NCBI RefSeq assembly: GCF_028330965.1
Contig: NZ_JAQMUB010000065.1
Location: 1-35,387, forward strand
Reading direction: 5' to 3'
Origin: Oscillatoria sp. CS-180
GTDB lineage: Bacteria; Cyanobacteriota; Cyanobacteriia; Phormidesmidales; Phormidesmidaceae
DNA: 35,387 nucleotides
Below the pieces are notes generated by a model. It made no database searches. It was not told where the DNA came from and was given only the letters and a program-made list of their open reading frames with translations. Of the stretch, positions 20,603 through 31,300 are shown piece after piece (position 1 is the stretch's first letter; each line of letters begins with the position of its first letter). Both the position numbers and the translations under genes were made by a program.

Positions 20603-23600
20603 CTAATTGAGTAAGTCTTCGAGATCGGCCAGTTTTTGATCAAGTTGAGCCTCTAAATCTGCCTCCGATGGCAAATCTTCGACGCTGTCTTCAGGATCAG
20701 CGTGAGTCACATCTGGGACTCGCTCAGTTTTGGGGGATAACGGCTCTGCCAGTAGTTGCTCAGTCAGATACGCTAGCAGTCGATCAACTGTGGGATAGTC
20801 GAAGGCTAGGGTAGCGGGCAGCGAACAGTCCAAACTCGCTTGCAGGCTGTTCTTCAGCTCCATTGCCGTCAGGGAATCCAGCCCCAAGTCGAAGAAGCCC
20901 TGCTGCCGATCCAGTTCTTCTGGGGCAAAGCCCAAAACTTGACTGATCTGATTACAGACGTGGGTATCCAACAGGTGTTGCTGTTGGTCTTTGGGGGCGG
21001 CTGCCAACTGTTGGCGGAAAGCCTCTCGCTGGGGTTTCTGAGACCGAGTATGACTGCTTTTAGTTTGATGAAAAGCAGCCTGCCAAAAGGCTTCTAGGAA
21101 GGAAGACTGCCGTAGATGCCCCTGATGGAGAAAAGTCGGCCAGTTAATCGGCACAATGCCAATCTGAGGAAGCGACTGCGACCAGATCTGTGCTAACTGC
21201 TGTAGCCCTTGCTCTGGAGCAATTAACTCGATACCGTGAAGCCCAGCCAGCCCATTACCCCGCTGATACTTCAACGCTGAGCCTACCGTCGACCAGGCCC
21301 CCCAATTGAGGCTGAGACCCGGCAGTCCTTGCGATCGCCGATAGTGAGCCAAGCCATCCAGAAAGGCATTGGCTGCCGCATGGTTGGCCTGTCCTGGTGA
21401 TCCTAACAAAGATGCCGCTGAAGAGAAAAGGATAAAAAAGTCGAGTGGCAAATCTTGAGTGAGCTGATGCAGGTTCCAAGCGCCCTCGACCTTAGGGGCT
21501 AGGACCCGCTCAAACGCATCCCAAGAAAGCTGTTCCAGTCGGCCATCGCTCAACACACCCGCCCCGTGAACTACTCCCTGTAGCGGATAGGGCGACTCAG
21601 CAATACGCTGTAGTAGCGCCACCAATGCCTCAGAATTGCTCACGTCCACCGCTGCCGTTTCAATAATGGCTCCCTGCGTTGACCAAACCTGAATTTGCGC
21701 CTGCACCGCTGCTGTTGGTTCATGACGACTGATCAGCAGTAGATGACGAGCGCCCTGGGCAATCATCCAGTCCGCAACCTGGAGACCCAGTCCGCCTGTA
21801 CCGCCTGTGATCAAATAAGTGGCATCGGCGTGGATAGAGAGAGCAGGCTGTTCTGTATTATGGGTAATGCTTCGCGCGGGCAAGGTCTTGTGTTGTTCGT
21901 TATTCGTTCTTTGTTCTGCGGCGAATGAGGCAGGCTCTCCACTATCCGTTGCTCCGGTCGTTAGTATGATTTTCCCGATGTGCTGCGCCTGCTGCATAGT
22001 CCGAAAGGCTTGAGTGGCTTCACTTAAGCGGAAAGTTGTGTAGGGTAAGGGGTGCAGCAGGCCGGATGCAAACTGCTGGTGTAGGGTTTGCAGCAGGGAC
22101 TGGATCAGGTCGGGCTGTTCCTGGCAGAGGGCTACCAGGTTGATAGGAAAATATGATGAGTCAGGGGGAGGGGGCAGATCGCCGAGTCCCAGTTCAATAA
22201 AACGACCGCTCTGGCACAGCACCTGAATGCTTTTGTCGCGGAACTCGCCTGCTAGCGAATTGAGGACAACATCAACGCCTTCGCCTTGGGTCAGGGCCAT
22301 GACCTCGTCGGCAAAATCGAGGGTGCGAGAGTTCAAGATATGGGTGATGCCGAGCGATCGCAGTGTTTCCCATTTGCTAGGACTGGCCGTTGCTATGATC
22401 TCAGCACCGACAGACTGCGCGATTTGGATAGCAGCCTGCCCAACTCCACCGGCAGCCGCATGAATGAGAATGCGATCGCTGGCCTTAATCTGGGCTAACT
22501 GCACTAGGCTATAGTAGGCCGTCAAAAACGTGACCGGAATCGTGGCTGCGGCCTCCGGAGATAGCGCTGCTGGAACAGGAATCACCATCGCTCGATGCAC
22601 GGTGACGTACTGACCGAAGCTGTTAGACGCGATCGCCATCACGGGCTGCCCAACACCCAAATCCTGGACGGCTTCTCCAGCGGCGACAATTTCGCCGACG
22701 CATTCACAGCCCAGTACGGGTTCGCCAGGATATTGGCCCAGCGCCGTTAGGACATCCCGAAAGTTCAGTCCGGCTGTGGCCACTCGAATCTCAACTTCAT
22801 CCGCGGCAGGAGACCGCCGCTCTACAGGCAAAAAGGTTAGGTTTGCCAACGTTCCCGGCTCTGATAAGGTCAGCCGTACGGAATCATAGGGGGTGACCTG
22901 AACTGGGGTGTAGGGCTGCAAGCGGGCCACTCGACGCTGGTGGGCTTGCAGACTGACGTTTTGCTCAGGGGAGTCGGCCAGCAGTTCTGCGGTCAGGGAG
23001 TCGACAGCAGTGGTGTCAGTGCTATCGAGGTCTATACAACTACAGCGGAGTTCGGGATGTTCGAGAGCCACTGTTTTAGCCAGTCCCCAGAGGGGCGATC
23101 GCGCTAATCCAGTCTCGGTAATGCTCAACGGAGTGGCCTCCTGAGTCACAAAGTAAAGGCGAGGAACTGAGGATAGATTGGCTTCGAGCAGCGCCTGTAC
23201 CAGATGCAAGCCGTGACGGCAGGCTTCTTTAGAGGCTTCAGCAAGAGCATCAGAATTGGTAGCAGGTCCAGTTAGATAAATGACGCCTTGCCAGTGAGAC
23301 TTCATTTGCAAAATTTGCAAGAGTTGCGCTTCTAAATCCGAAGTTGACCAATTGAGGGCAAGCTGATCTTCCAAGCTGTTGGAGGGAGCGAAGGTGACCA
23401 ATAAAGGGGACTGCCCTTTGAGCTGAAGACCGTCCGCTAACGATTTGCCCATCTCCCAACAGTCACACAGGATTAACCAATCGGCAGGTGCTGAGGACAA
23501 TTCCACCTCTTCACGTCGCTGCCCCACAACCACTGCCTGAGGTAAGCTCGGTGCCGCCGTTACCTCATCTGACTTAGGAGAAGTATCTGGCTGAAGAATC

Positions 23601-26600
23601 GCCGGGGTGAATCCACTCTCCTGCAACAGGGATTGCCATTGAGCTGCTGACAGCAGCGGATGGCGGGGCCGCAGATCGCGATCAGCAAATTTCCACCAGC
23701 CTTCCGTTAACCCAAAAATCAGGTCTAGCCAGGTTAAGGATTCTGTTCCCTCCAGCAGAATGAGTTCACCACCGGGAGCCAGCAGTTGACGAACGTGACC
23801 TAGAGTCTGTCGTAGATCCGCTGTGGCATGAAGGACATTAGCCGCAATCACAAGATCAAAAGGCTGCTGAAATCCTTGCTCGATGGGCGATCGCTCAATA
23901 TCCAACAGGTCATAACGCATAAAGGGATAGGCTTGAAAGCGCTCCTTAGCCTGACTCAGGAACAGCGGCGAAACATCGGTGAAAACGTATTCCACCCCAT
24001 GGAGATGAGGCAACAAATGAGCTGTTGTACCGCCGGTGCCAGCCCCAATTTCTAGAATTCGAATGGGGCGTTGGGCAGCGGCGATCGCCGCTGAAACGGC
24101 CTTTTGCACGAGCGTGTTCATCACCTGTGCACCGGGTGAGGACTCATATAGCTGGGTCAAGTCGCTCAGGTTACCGTCTGGGAAAAGTAGCGTTAGCGGG
24201 TCGAGATCTCCGGTCAGAACAGCCGCCAAATTTTCGCCGCAGCGGGTGATGAGGGTCAGCTCAGCGTTGGCAATTGCAGATTGTGGATTGTGGATTTTAG
24301 ATGGGGTGTCTTCTGGCTTCTGTTCGATGCCGTCTACTTTTGCCAAGAGATATTGGAAGAATCGTTCGTGTTGAGGGGCAATTTGTAGCTGCTGGGCGAT
24401 ATCCGGGTGGGTTACTGTCTGGCTCAGCTGTGGCGACCAGCCCAGTTTCTCCAAGGCTTGAGTGATGTAGTGAAGGCTGAGCGCTTCTAGCTGGGGCAGA
24501 AGGCTTTGATAGGCAACAAATTTGGGTTGAGAGACGAGTTGGGTAAAGTCAGGGGCGATGCGATCGCGAATAGCCTCTGGTGCTTGCAGAAAATCTAGAG
24601 GCTGAGCTGATAAGGGCTGAGGCTGCCAGGCCACTTGATACAGCCAGGTCGTGTCGGACTCGTTCGATTGCTGGGAGTCTCCCAAAAGCTCAGGAGAAAC
24701 TGGCTGTAGCTGCAAGCCTTCTATCGCAGCGATGATAGTGCCATCTGCTGCCAAAAGATTGATGTCAATTACTGGATTGAACTGTCTGTCTTCAGGCATT
24801 GCAGTAGGCCGCTGCTGGGCATAAACCCACTGCACGCTGCGGTTGGCTGGATTTGGCCAGCTCAAGCGTTGAATACTAATCGGTAGATAGGTTGTGGTGA
24901 TCCCATGCCAATCAAGGGTTGCCCCTGCCAGCTGTAAACCAGCGTCCAGCAGAATTGGATGAACGTGGTAATGCTCTGAATCAGCCTGTTGCCGATTGGA
25001 GAGGCAAACCTGCGCTAGGGCTTCTCCAGGTCTTCGCCAGATCCGCTGCAGGACGCGGAATTCAGGACCATAGCAAATGCCCCACGCTTGGTACAGGCTG
25101 TAGAAGACATCAAGGGAGATCTCGTTAGTCAGTTCTTCCTGCTTTGCCGTAATGGAAAAGGCCGTCAGAACGGGTGAAGTTGACTCGATTTCACCGGTCG
25201 CGTTGCATTGCCAGGTCGAGGCAGAAGAGGCTGTCTGACTAAAGATTTCGAACTTAAACTGCTCGGTAGACCGAGGGGTCAGAACAGTTTGGATGAGAAC
25301 AGTCTCTAGTTTCGACAATACCAGGGCTTTGGGAAAGGAGACGTCGCAGAGTGTTAGAGATGGATAAGGCAGGGAATGGGCGGCTGCGATCGCGATTTCT
25401 AGATATCCCGCCGCAGGCATGACCACCGCCCCAAATATCTGATGCTCCTTCAAATAGACTGGGGTATCCTGGCTGACCTGCGACTGAAAGTAGCGCACGG
25501 TCTCTCCAGCTAGGGGAAGCGGCGATCCCAACAAGGGATGACTGGGGGAGGTCAAAGAAGGCTCTGGTAGAGAGGCGAGACCTGATGCTTTTCCAGGCAG
25601 ATCGGTTTCGACCCAGTAGCGCTGGCGCTGAAAGGGGTAGTTGGGAACCTGAACAATGCGGCGGGGATAAGCGCGATCGAATCCAGCCCAGTCGATAGTC
25701 GCGCCTAACATATACAGCTTTCCAAGGCTGGTCAATAGGGTTTGCCAATCGGCATCAGGGCGCAAACTTGGCAGCCACAAAGTATCGACTTCGGGCAAAC
25801 AGGCTTGTCCCATGACAGACAGCACAGGCTTTGGCCCAATTTCGATGAACGTGTTGTAGTCCTCTGCCGCTAGCGTCTCCATGCCCGCCGCAAACTGTAC
25901 GGACTGACGAACATGCTGAACCCAGTAATCGGCACTGGCAATTTCTGTCGAAGTAATCTGTCCGGTTATGTTAGAAACCAGCTCTAACTGAGGCGGCCTG
26001 TAGCTTACTGTGCTGGCCACTTCTTTGAAGTCGGCCATCATCGGCTCCATCAGCGCTGAATGAAAGGCATGGGAAACTGGCAGCGGCTGCGTTTTGATTC
26101 CCTGCTCAGTTAGCGTCGCGGTTACTGAGGCAAGCGCAGACTGCTCACCCGAAATCACCGTGGCTTCAGGGCCATTTATGGCGGCAATGGAAATATCAGG
26201 GGGCAGGATTGGAGAGAGGCGATCGCGAGCGGCCTTCACCGCCACCATGCCGCCCCCGACGGGCAGCGCCTGCATCAACCGCCCCCGGGTAGCCACCAAT
26301 CGCAGTCCGTCTTCTAGGCTAAAGACCCCAGCAAGACAGGCGGCGACATATTCTCCAAGGCTGTGCCCCATGACGCCATCGGGTTCGATGCCCCAGGCCA
26401 GCCAGAGTTGGGCGAGGGCATATTCGAGGGCGAAGAGGGCGGGTTGAGTGTAGGCGGTTTGGTGGAGGGGGGTTGGGGGTTGGGGGTTGGGGGAGTCTGA
26501 ATTTTGAGTTTCGCTTCCATAGAGCGCATCCAGAAGATCGATCCCTTCGGCTGTCAGAAGGTCAGCACAGCGGTCCAGGGCCTGTTGGAAGACGGGTTCG

Positions 26601-28390
26601 GTGTCGTACAGCTCGCGGCCCATGTTGGGGTATTGAGAGCCTTGTCCGGTGAAGAGAAAGGCGATTTTGTGATGGAGAGCGCCCTGGGTCAGGGAAGTGG
26701 GAGCGGGCGGGGTGTCTAGGAGATTGTCGAGTTGCTGTCTCAGGTGAGGCAAGTCGGCTGCGATCAGAGCACAACGATGGTTGAAGTGCGATCGCCCCAC
26801 GTTGGCAGAGAAGGCAATATTAGGCAGTTCTGCCTCCACGCCTGAGTTCAACCAATCTCGATAACGCTGAACGAGCTGACGTAGAGCCTCATCGCTACGG
26901 GCAGAAAGCGCCAGCAAGTGTAGTGGCCGCTGGCTGTCACGCAATTCTGCGGCTCTGAACGTGAGGTCAGGCAGTTTGAAGTCATCTTGCGGGGCTTCTT
27001 CCAATATCAGATGAAGATTGGTGCCACTCATTCCGAAAGAACTCAGTCCGGCTCGTTTAGCCTCTGCCGTAGTCGGCCAAGGTGTGAGCTGGGTGGGCAC
27101 GGAAACAGCGAGTTGATCCCAGGGAATATAGGGGTTGGGGGACTGTAGATGAAGGTGAGGCGGAATGTGCTGATGTTGCAGCGACAGGATGACTTTAATC
27201 AAGCCGGCGACGCCAGCAGCCGATTCAAGGTGCCCAATATTCGTTTTGACGGAGCCGATGAGCAAAGGGGTCGGACGTTGACCCATGACCTTATCGAGCG
27301 CCAAGACTTCAATGGGGTCGCCGAGGCGGGTGCCAGTGCCGTGGACTTCGACATACTGCACCTGCTGAGGGTAAACTCCGGCGTTCTCTAAGGCCTGCTG
27401 CAAAACGGCTTCCTGAGCCGCACCATTGGGAGCGGTTAGGCCATTGCTAGCGCCATCGTGGTTAACGGCAGAGCCACGCACTAAGGCTAGAATCGGATCT
27501 TGATTATCAATAGCATCAGAGAGGCGCTTCAGTACGACGATGCCGCAACCTTCACCGCGCCCGTAACCATCAGCCGCAGCATCAAAGGTTTTGCAGCGAC
27601 CATCGGGAGCCAGGGCTTTGAGTTTACAAAAGCCGATGGTGGGTTCAGGCGACAGCATCAGGTTGACGCCCCCAGCCAGCGCTAGATTAGACTCACCACT
27701 GCGGAGGCTTTGACACGCCAAATGCACGGCTAACAATGAGGAAGAGCACGTCGTATCGAGCTGCATTGTGGGGCCGTGGAACCCGAAGGTGTAGGCTAAT
27801 CGACCCGCAGCAATGCTGCGAGTGTTACCTAAGCTGCTGTGAGCATCAATACGAGTCAGGTCGCCTGATCGAACACTGAGTTGGGCATAATCGTCGAAAC
27901 TGACGCCAACGAAGACACCAGTGCGAGTGCCGCGCAAGTCAAAAGGCGGCTGTCCGGCATTTTCTAAGGCAGTGTAGCTGACTTCTAGCAGGAGTCGCTG
28001 CTGTGGATCTAAGCTCCGAGCCTCGCGGGGAGAAATGCCGAAAAACTGCGGATCAAATTGATCCACGTCATCAATGAAGCCGCCATAGCGGGTATACATC
28101 TTACCGGGAGCGTCTGCATCGGGATCGTAGAGCGCTGCGACGTTCCACCGCTGGTCAGGAATTGCGGTAATGGCATCGCAGCCATGACGCAGCAGGTCCC
28201 AATAGGCCTCAAGGGTGTTGGCTCCACCCGGAAATCGACAAGCCATACCGACGATCGCAATCGGTTCGTTTTGCTGCTGTCGTACCGCTTCCAACTCCGA
28301 TCGCAGCGATCGAATCTGTAAAGTGGCTTCTCGAAGCAGGTCACGATAGCTGTTTGGGTGAGGATTGGAAGTGCGATCGCGGGATTGCAT
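20603..28390 (-). CDS. Highly reducing type I PKS module KS-AT-DH-cMT-ER-KR-ACP (first extension)
   Basis: A 2595-residue single-module PKS with the same architecture as its downstream neighbour. KS (about 40-465): Cys215 in DTTCSSSL, His350 in VEVHGTGT, His387 in NIGHLE. AT: Ser677 in GHSLGE and HAFH 774-777, malonyl-type. DH: His983 in [10 protein letters not shown] and Asp1149 in LLDAGLQ. C-methyltransferase: [10 protein letters not shown] at 1445-1454. [12 protein letters not shown] near 1978-1987. [10 protein letters not shown] near 2195-2202, Lys2300, Ser2324, His2337 in place of Tyr, Asn2341. ACP: Ser2506 in GLDSLTA. The predicted reaction is malonyl extension of the FAAL-loaded chain, alpha-methylation and full reduction. 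The ATG shares one base with the stop of the loading gene (TGATG), indicating coupling. The N-terminal helix (about 12-39) and the acidic C-terminal helix ([17 protein letters not shown]) look like docking elements. Confidence 0.96.
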   Translation of the reverse strand: MQSRDRTSNPHPNSYRDLLREATLQIRSLRSELEAVRQQQNEPIAIVGMACRFPGGANTLEAYWDLLRHGCDAITAIPDQRWNVAALYDPDADAPGKMYTRYGGFIDDVDQFDPQFFGISPREARSLDPQQRLLLEVSYTALENAGQPPFDLRGTRTGVFVGVSFDDYAQLSVRSGDLTRIDAHSSLGNTRSIAAGRLAYTFGFHGPTMQLDTTCSSSLLAVHLACQSLRSGESNLALAGGVNLMLSPEPTIGFCKLKALAPDGRCKTFDAAADGYGRGEGCGIVVLKRLSDAIDNQDPILALVRGSAVNHDGASNGLTAPNGAAQEAVLQQALENAGVYPQQVQYVEVHGTGTRLGDPIEVLALDKVMGQRPTPLLIGSVKTNIGHLESAAGVAGLIKVILSLQHQHIPPHLHLQSPNPYIPWDQLAVSVPTQLTPWPTTAEAKRAGLSSFGMSGTNLHLILEEAPQDDFKLPDLTFRAAELRDSQRPLHLLALSARSDEALRQLVQRYRDWLNSGVEAELPNIAFSANVGRSHFNHRCALIAADLPHLRQQLDNLLDTPPAPTSLTQGALHHKIAFLFTGQGSQYPNMGRELYDTEPVFQQALDRCADLLTAEGIDLLDALYGSETQNSDSPNPQPPTPLHQTAYTQPALFALEYALAQLWLAWGIEPDGVMGHSLGEYVAACLAGVFSLEDGLRLVATRGRLMQALPVGGGMVAVKAARDRLSPILPPDISIAAINGPEATVISGEQSALASVTATLTEQGIKTQPLPVSHAFHSALMEPMMADFKEVASTVSYRPPQLELVSNITGQITSTEIASADYWVQHVRQSVQFAAGMETLAAEDYNTFIEIGPKPVLSVMGQACLPEVDTLWLPSLRPDADWQTLLTSLGKLYMLGATIDWAGFDRAYPRRIVQVPNYPFQRQRYWVETDLPGKASGLASLPEPSLTSPSHPLLGSPLPLAGETVRYFQSQVSQDTPVYLKEHQIFGAVVMPAAGYLEIAIAAAHSLPYPSLTLCDVSFPKALVLSKLETVLIQTVLTPRSTEQFKFEIFSQTASSASTWQCNATGEIESTSPVLTAFSITAKQEELTNEISLDVFYSLYQAWGICYGPEFRVLQRIWRRPGEALAQVCLSNRQQADSEHYHVHPILLDAGLQLAGATLDWHGITTTYLPISIQRLSWPNPANRSVQWVYAQQRPTAMPEDRQFNPVIDINLLAADGTIIAAIEGLQLQPVSPELLGDSQQSNESDTTWLYQVAWQPQPLSAQPLDFLQAPEAIRDRIAPDFTQLVSQPKFVAYQSLLPQLEALSLHYITQALEKLGWSPQLSQTVTHPDIAQQLQIAPQHERFFQYLLAKVDGIEQKPEDTPSKIHNPQSAIANAELTLITRCGENLAAVLTGDLDPLTLLFPDGNLSDLTQLYESSPGAQVMNTLVQKAVSAAIAAAQRPIRILEIGAGTGGTTAHLLPHLHGVEYVFTDVSPLFLSQAKERFQAYPFMRYDLLDIERSPIEQGFQQPFDLVIAANVLHATADLRQTLGHVRQLLAPGGELILLEGTESLTWLDLIFGLTEGWWKFADRDLRPRHPLLSAAQWQSLLQESGFTPAILQPDTSPKSDEVTAAPSLPQAVVVGQRREEVELSSAPADWLILCDCWEMGKSLADGLQLKGQSPLLVTFAPSNSLEDQLALNWSTSDLEAQLLQILQMKSHWQGVIYLTGPATNSDALAEASKEACRHGLHLVQALLEANLSSVPRLYFVTQEATPLSITETGLARSPLWGLAKTVALEHPELRCSCIDLDSTDTTAVDSLTAELLADSPEQNVSLQAHQRRVARLQPYTPVQVTPYDSVRLTLSEPGTLANLTFLPVERRSPAADEVEIRVATAGLNFRDVLTALGQYPGEPVLGCECVGEIVAAGEAVQDLGVGQPVMAIASNSFGQYVTVHRAMVIPVPAALSPEAAATIPVTFLTAYYSLVQLAQIKASDRILIHAAAGGVGQAAIQIAQSVGAEIIATASPSKWETLRSLGITHILNSRTLDFADEVMALTQGEGVDVVLNSLAGEFRDKSIQVLCQSGRFIELGLGDLPPPPDSSYFPINLVALCQEQPDLIQSLLQTLHQQFASGLLHPLPYTTFRLSEATQAFRTMQQAQHIGKIILTTGATDSGEPASFAAEQRTNNEQHKTLPARSITHNTEQPALSIHADATYLITGGTGGLGLQVADWMIAQGARHLLLISRHEPTAAVQAQIQVWSTQGAIIETAAVDVSNSEALVALLQRIAESPYPLQGVVHGAGVLSDGRLEQLSWDAFERVLAPKVEGAWNLHQLTQDLPLDFFILFSSAASLLGSPGQANHAAANAFLDGLAHYRRSQGLPGLSLNWGAWSTVGSALKYQRGNGLAGLHGIELIAPEQGLQQLAQIWSQSLPQIGIVPINWPTFLHQGHLRQSSFLEAFWQAAFHQTKSSHTRSQKPQREAFRQQLAAAPKDQQQHLLDTHVCNQISQVLGFAPEELDRQQGFFDLGLDSLTAMELKNSLQASLDCSLPATLAFDYPTVDRLLAYLTEQLLAEPLSPKTERVPDVTHADPEDSVEDLPSEADLEAQLDQKLADLEDLLN
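21836..21919 (-). repeat. Repeat-derived ER-KR linker tract, copy 2
   Basis: The coding strand begins AGAACAA, AGAACGA, ATAACGA, ACAACAC and continues through CGAAGCATTACCCATAA. It encodes residues about 2158-2185 between ER and KR. It is clearly related to the tract at 14022-14105 but diverged by substitutions, so the two linkers share a common repeat origin. Confidence 0.7.
24260..24331 (-). repeat. Heptanucleotide tract in the linker before the cMT domain, copy 2
   Basis: The coding strand contains 7-mers AAAATCC, ACAATCC, ACAATCT, GCAATTG, encoding the segment around residues 1354-1377 ahead of [14 protein letters not shown]. It occupies the same position as 16542-16616 in the paralogue but uses different units. 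Confidence 0.7.
25981..26668 (-). repeat. AT-domain block nearly identical to 18200-18888
   Basis: This is the partner of the near-identical block in the second reducing PKS. Identity starts near the segment coding the C-terminal part of the AT core and continues through GHSLGE to the [15 protein letters not shown] motif. The AT loop (26462-26515) is the only part that is strongly different. A recent recombination or gene-conversion event between the two genes is the simplest reading. Confidence 0.85.
26462..26515 (-). repeat. Heptanucleotide tract in the AT loop of the first reducing PKS
   Basis: The coding strand reads AAAATTC, AGACTCC, then CCCAACC three times, CCCCTCC. It encodes residues about 626-643 ([15 protein letters not shown]), directly after DALYG. 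The peptide resembles the insert at the same site of the KS-AT-KR PKS ([15 protein letters not shown]), although the AT background differs. Confidence 0.88.
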
Positions 28391-31300
28391 CAGGTTCCCC
28401 TCCCTTGCAGGGCCGCCAGTTCCGCGGCCAAGGCATCAGCCATCTCAGTTTCGCTGAGGTCGTCAAGTGCTGTTGGATTGGAGGCAAAAGAATCAGGTCT
28501 AGCGCTGGTCTCGACCCCCTTATATCGTGGTGTTGTTCCACCTAGCTCAGAGGATGTCTGAGCGCTTGCATAAGTGGCCAAATGCGCTGCCAATGCCGCG
28601 ATGGTGGGGAAATTCCAGGCGAGGGTGGCATTCAGAGGGTGCTTGAGTTCCAAAAAGTCCTCTAGATCTTGGGCCAGTTCTACGGCCATAACAGAATCGA
28701 CACCGTAGTCTGCAAACGCTTTATCGATATCCATATCTGAAGTGGAAAGCTTGAGATGATGGGCGAGCCATTGGACTAACCACTGCTCCAGAACTCTGGT
28801 TGTTTGAGGCTGAAGGCGCGGCTGGCTATTGACGGAGGGACGTGAATCAGTGCGGCTCAAGCCTGTTTCTCGATGGTCCTCTTTGTCAACCGGAGGCTTA
28901 GGTGGCACCGATTTCCCACGCCCGTTATCCGTCACATTAGGGGACTCTTCTGCCAATCGCTGTTGTAGAAAAGCATCCAAACGGTGATCTTCTCCAGCTA
29001 GGGTTTGTTCAATGTCGCCGATGGTGTCGGTATAGCTGGTAACCCAGTCGCTCGTAGTGCTAGCTGCCGCAGCAACGGCTTCGTTGGGATTAGGAACCAG
29101 AGCCTGAGAGAGTTTTTGCTCAAAATAACACTGGGTCCACTCTAAGGATCTGGGACAAGTGGATACGGATGCTTGAATGGCTAGGAGCAGCGCGATCGCA
29201 CTCAACTCACCAACTGCCAGATACGCCTGACGCCGTGCTATGACCGCATCCGTAGAAAGGTGCTGATACCGCAACACAATATCGTCTGCGCTTGTAAACA
29301 ACCGCTCCGCCAACTTGGGTGCCTGTAGCTCCTGACTCAGGAAAGGCTGCAAACCTGAGCGGGCATTAAACACCTCTGCCCCCAGATGCATCGCCAGGGT
29401 TTCTGTCGGTCCCTCAAAAATACGCAGGACACGAGCATCCCGCAGGATTTGTGGAGCTAAATTCGTTTCGATATAGCCCCGTCCGCCCAAGCACTGCACC
29501 AAATCATCTGCCGCTTGCCAGTAAAACTCTGGCGCTAGGATTTTGCAGGTCGTGTAGGCTGCGGGCGGCACGACCCTTCTCTGATCTAATCGCTGCCCGA
29601 TCCAGTCCACCAGCGCGGACAAAGCCGAAACCTGGGCAGTGAGGCCGCTCAAACGGGTCAACAGCACTGGATTCTCCAATAGCCGTCCGGTGCTGACGGT
29701 GCGACGATCGCCATAGCGCACCATCAGCTGAGCGCAGCGCTTCATCCCCCCAATGCAGGCAGCCGCGATCGTCAGCCGGCCATACATCATGGCATCCTGC
29801 GCCACGGTCATCCCTTGACCGGGCTGCCCCAAAAGCTGAGCGTCGGAAACAGCGACTCCATCTAGATACACCGTATTTTGCACCATACTTCGCATACCCA
29901 TCGTTAGCGCTTCTGGTCCTTGCCGGAGACCAGAGGCTCCCTTACTAATCGCAAAACCGCTGATGCCCGAGGCGTCTTCATGGCGTACAAAAACATTGAT
30001 CAGCCCAGCCCATGCGGCTGAGCCACTCCAAACTTTCTCACCGTAGAGCCGCCAGTTGTTGTTGGTATCTACCACAAGATGAGATTGAATTGCATTAGGA
30101 TTTGATCCGGCTCCAGGTTCCGTCAGTGCAAAGGCCGCCAGTTCTCGACCTGTGGCCAGTCGCGGTAACCAGTCCGCTTTCAAGGACGGCGTCGCAGCGT
30201 GCAGAATAGGCCGAATACCCAGCACATTGTTGAGTCCGACGAATAGCGCCAGAGTCGGATCGATCGCACCCAGTTGCTCCATCACTCGCAACATATCCTG
30301 ATGGCCCAAACCGAGTCCGGCATACTCAGGGGGCACCTGCATTCCCAGCAGTCCCTGATTGCCAAAATCAAGGACGATGCTCGGTGACAGGCAGCGCCGC
30401 TCGTCCATCAATCGCGAATTGATCGATTCGTGAGCATACTGCCGTAGCCACTGGATTAAGGATTCAGTCCGATCAGGATCGCCGTTGGTGGACTGCGATG
30501 ATGCCTCTTGCTCTGCTGGACTGGGCAACTGAGACACCTGAACTGATTGATCGATTGACCACTGTCCAACAGGGTCGAGCGTATGGTTTTCAAATCCGGC
30601 CTGACAAGCATGGCGCTGTACCTTGCCGCTCGTGGTTTTGGGCAGACTCCCTGGCTTTAGCAATACGATTCCATGGACCTGTAGCCCATGCTGCCGAGAA
30701 ATCGCCGCACGGATGGCAGCAATGACGGCACCTGTATCTAGGGAACGCAACGCGGTTCGCCTGACCTCTTGGACCACCATCAGCCGTTCTTCACCGTTCA
30801 CCTCCAGACCGAAGGCCGCCCCTACTTGAGCTGCCACTGCCTCATGGCTCTGGGCTACCGTCTGCTCAATATCTTGGGGATAGTGATTGTGTCCGCGAAT
30901 GATGATCAGGTCCTTAAGTCGTCCAGTCACGAACAACTCTCCATCTTGCAGAAAGCCCAAATCCCCGGTCCGCACAAAAGGCCCAGCACCGTCAGCGAGT
31001 TTTGCGGCAAAGGTTTCCTGAGTCGCTTCAGGATTCTGCCAATATCCCTGAGCAATGCTAGGACCCGTCAGCCAGATTTCTCCGACTTGACCAGACGGGC
31101 AGCGCTGATGAGTTTCAGGGTCGGCGATCGCAATAGATTGCCCAGCCGTTGTCCGCCCACAACTCACGAACTGCCGTACATCCTCAGTTTGCGATCGGGA
31201 CACGACTTGTCCTTTTGCTAGGGCAGTCTTGTCCACAGAATAAGTTGGAGGTTGAGCGGTCTTGACACCACCCGACACGAAAAGAGTTGCTTCCGCCAGA

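Noticed and set aside
25254-25748. 164-codon minus-strand frame inside the first reducing PKS
   Set aside because: It is an out-of-frame shadow of the AT-DH region; composition is Arg/Ser-rich with no family features, while the PKS frame has intact DH motifs.
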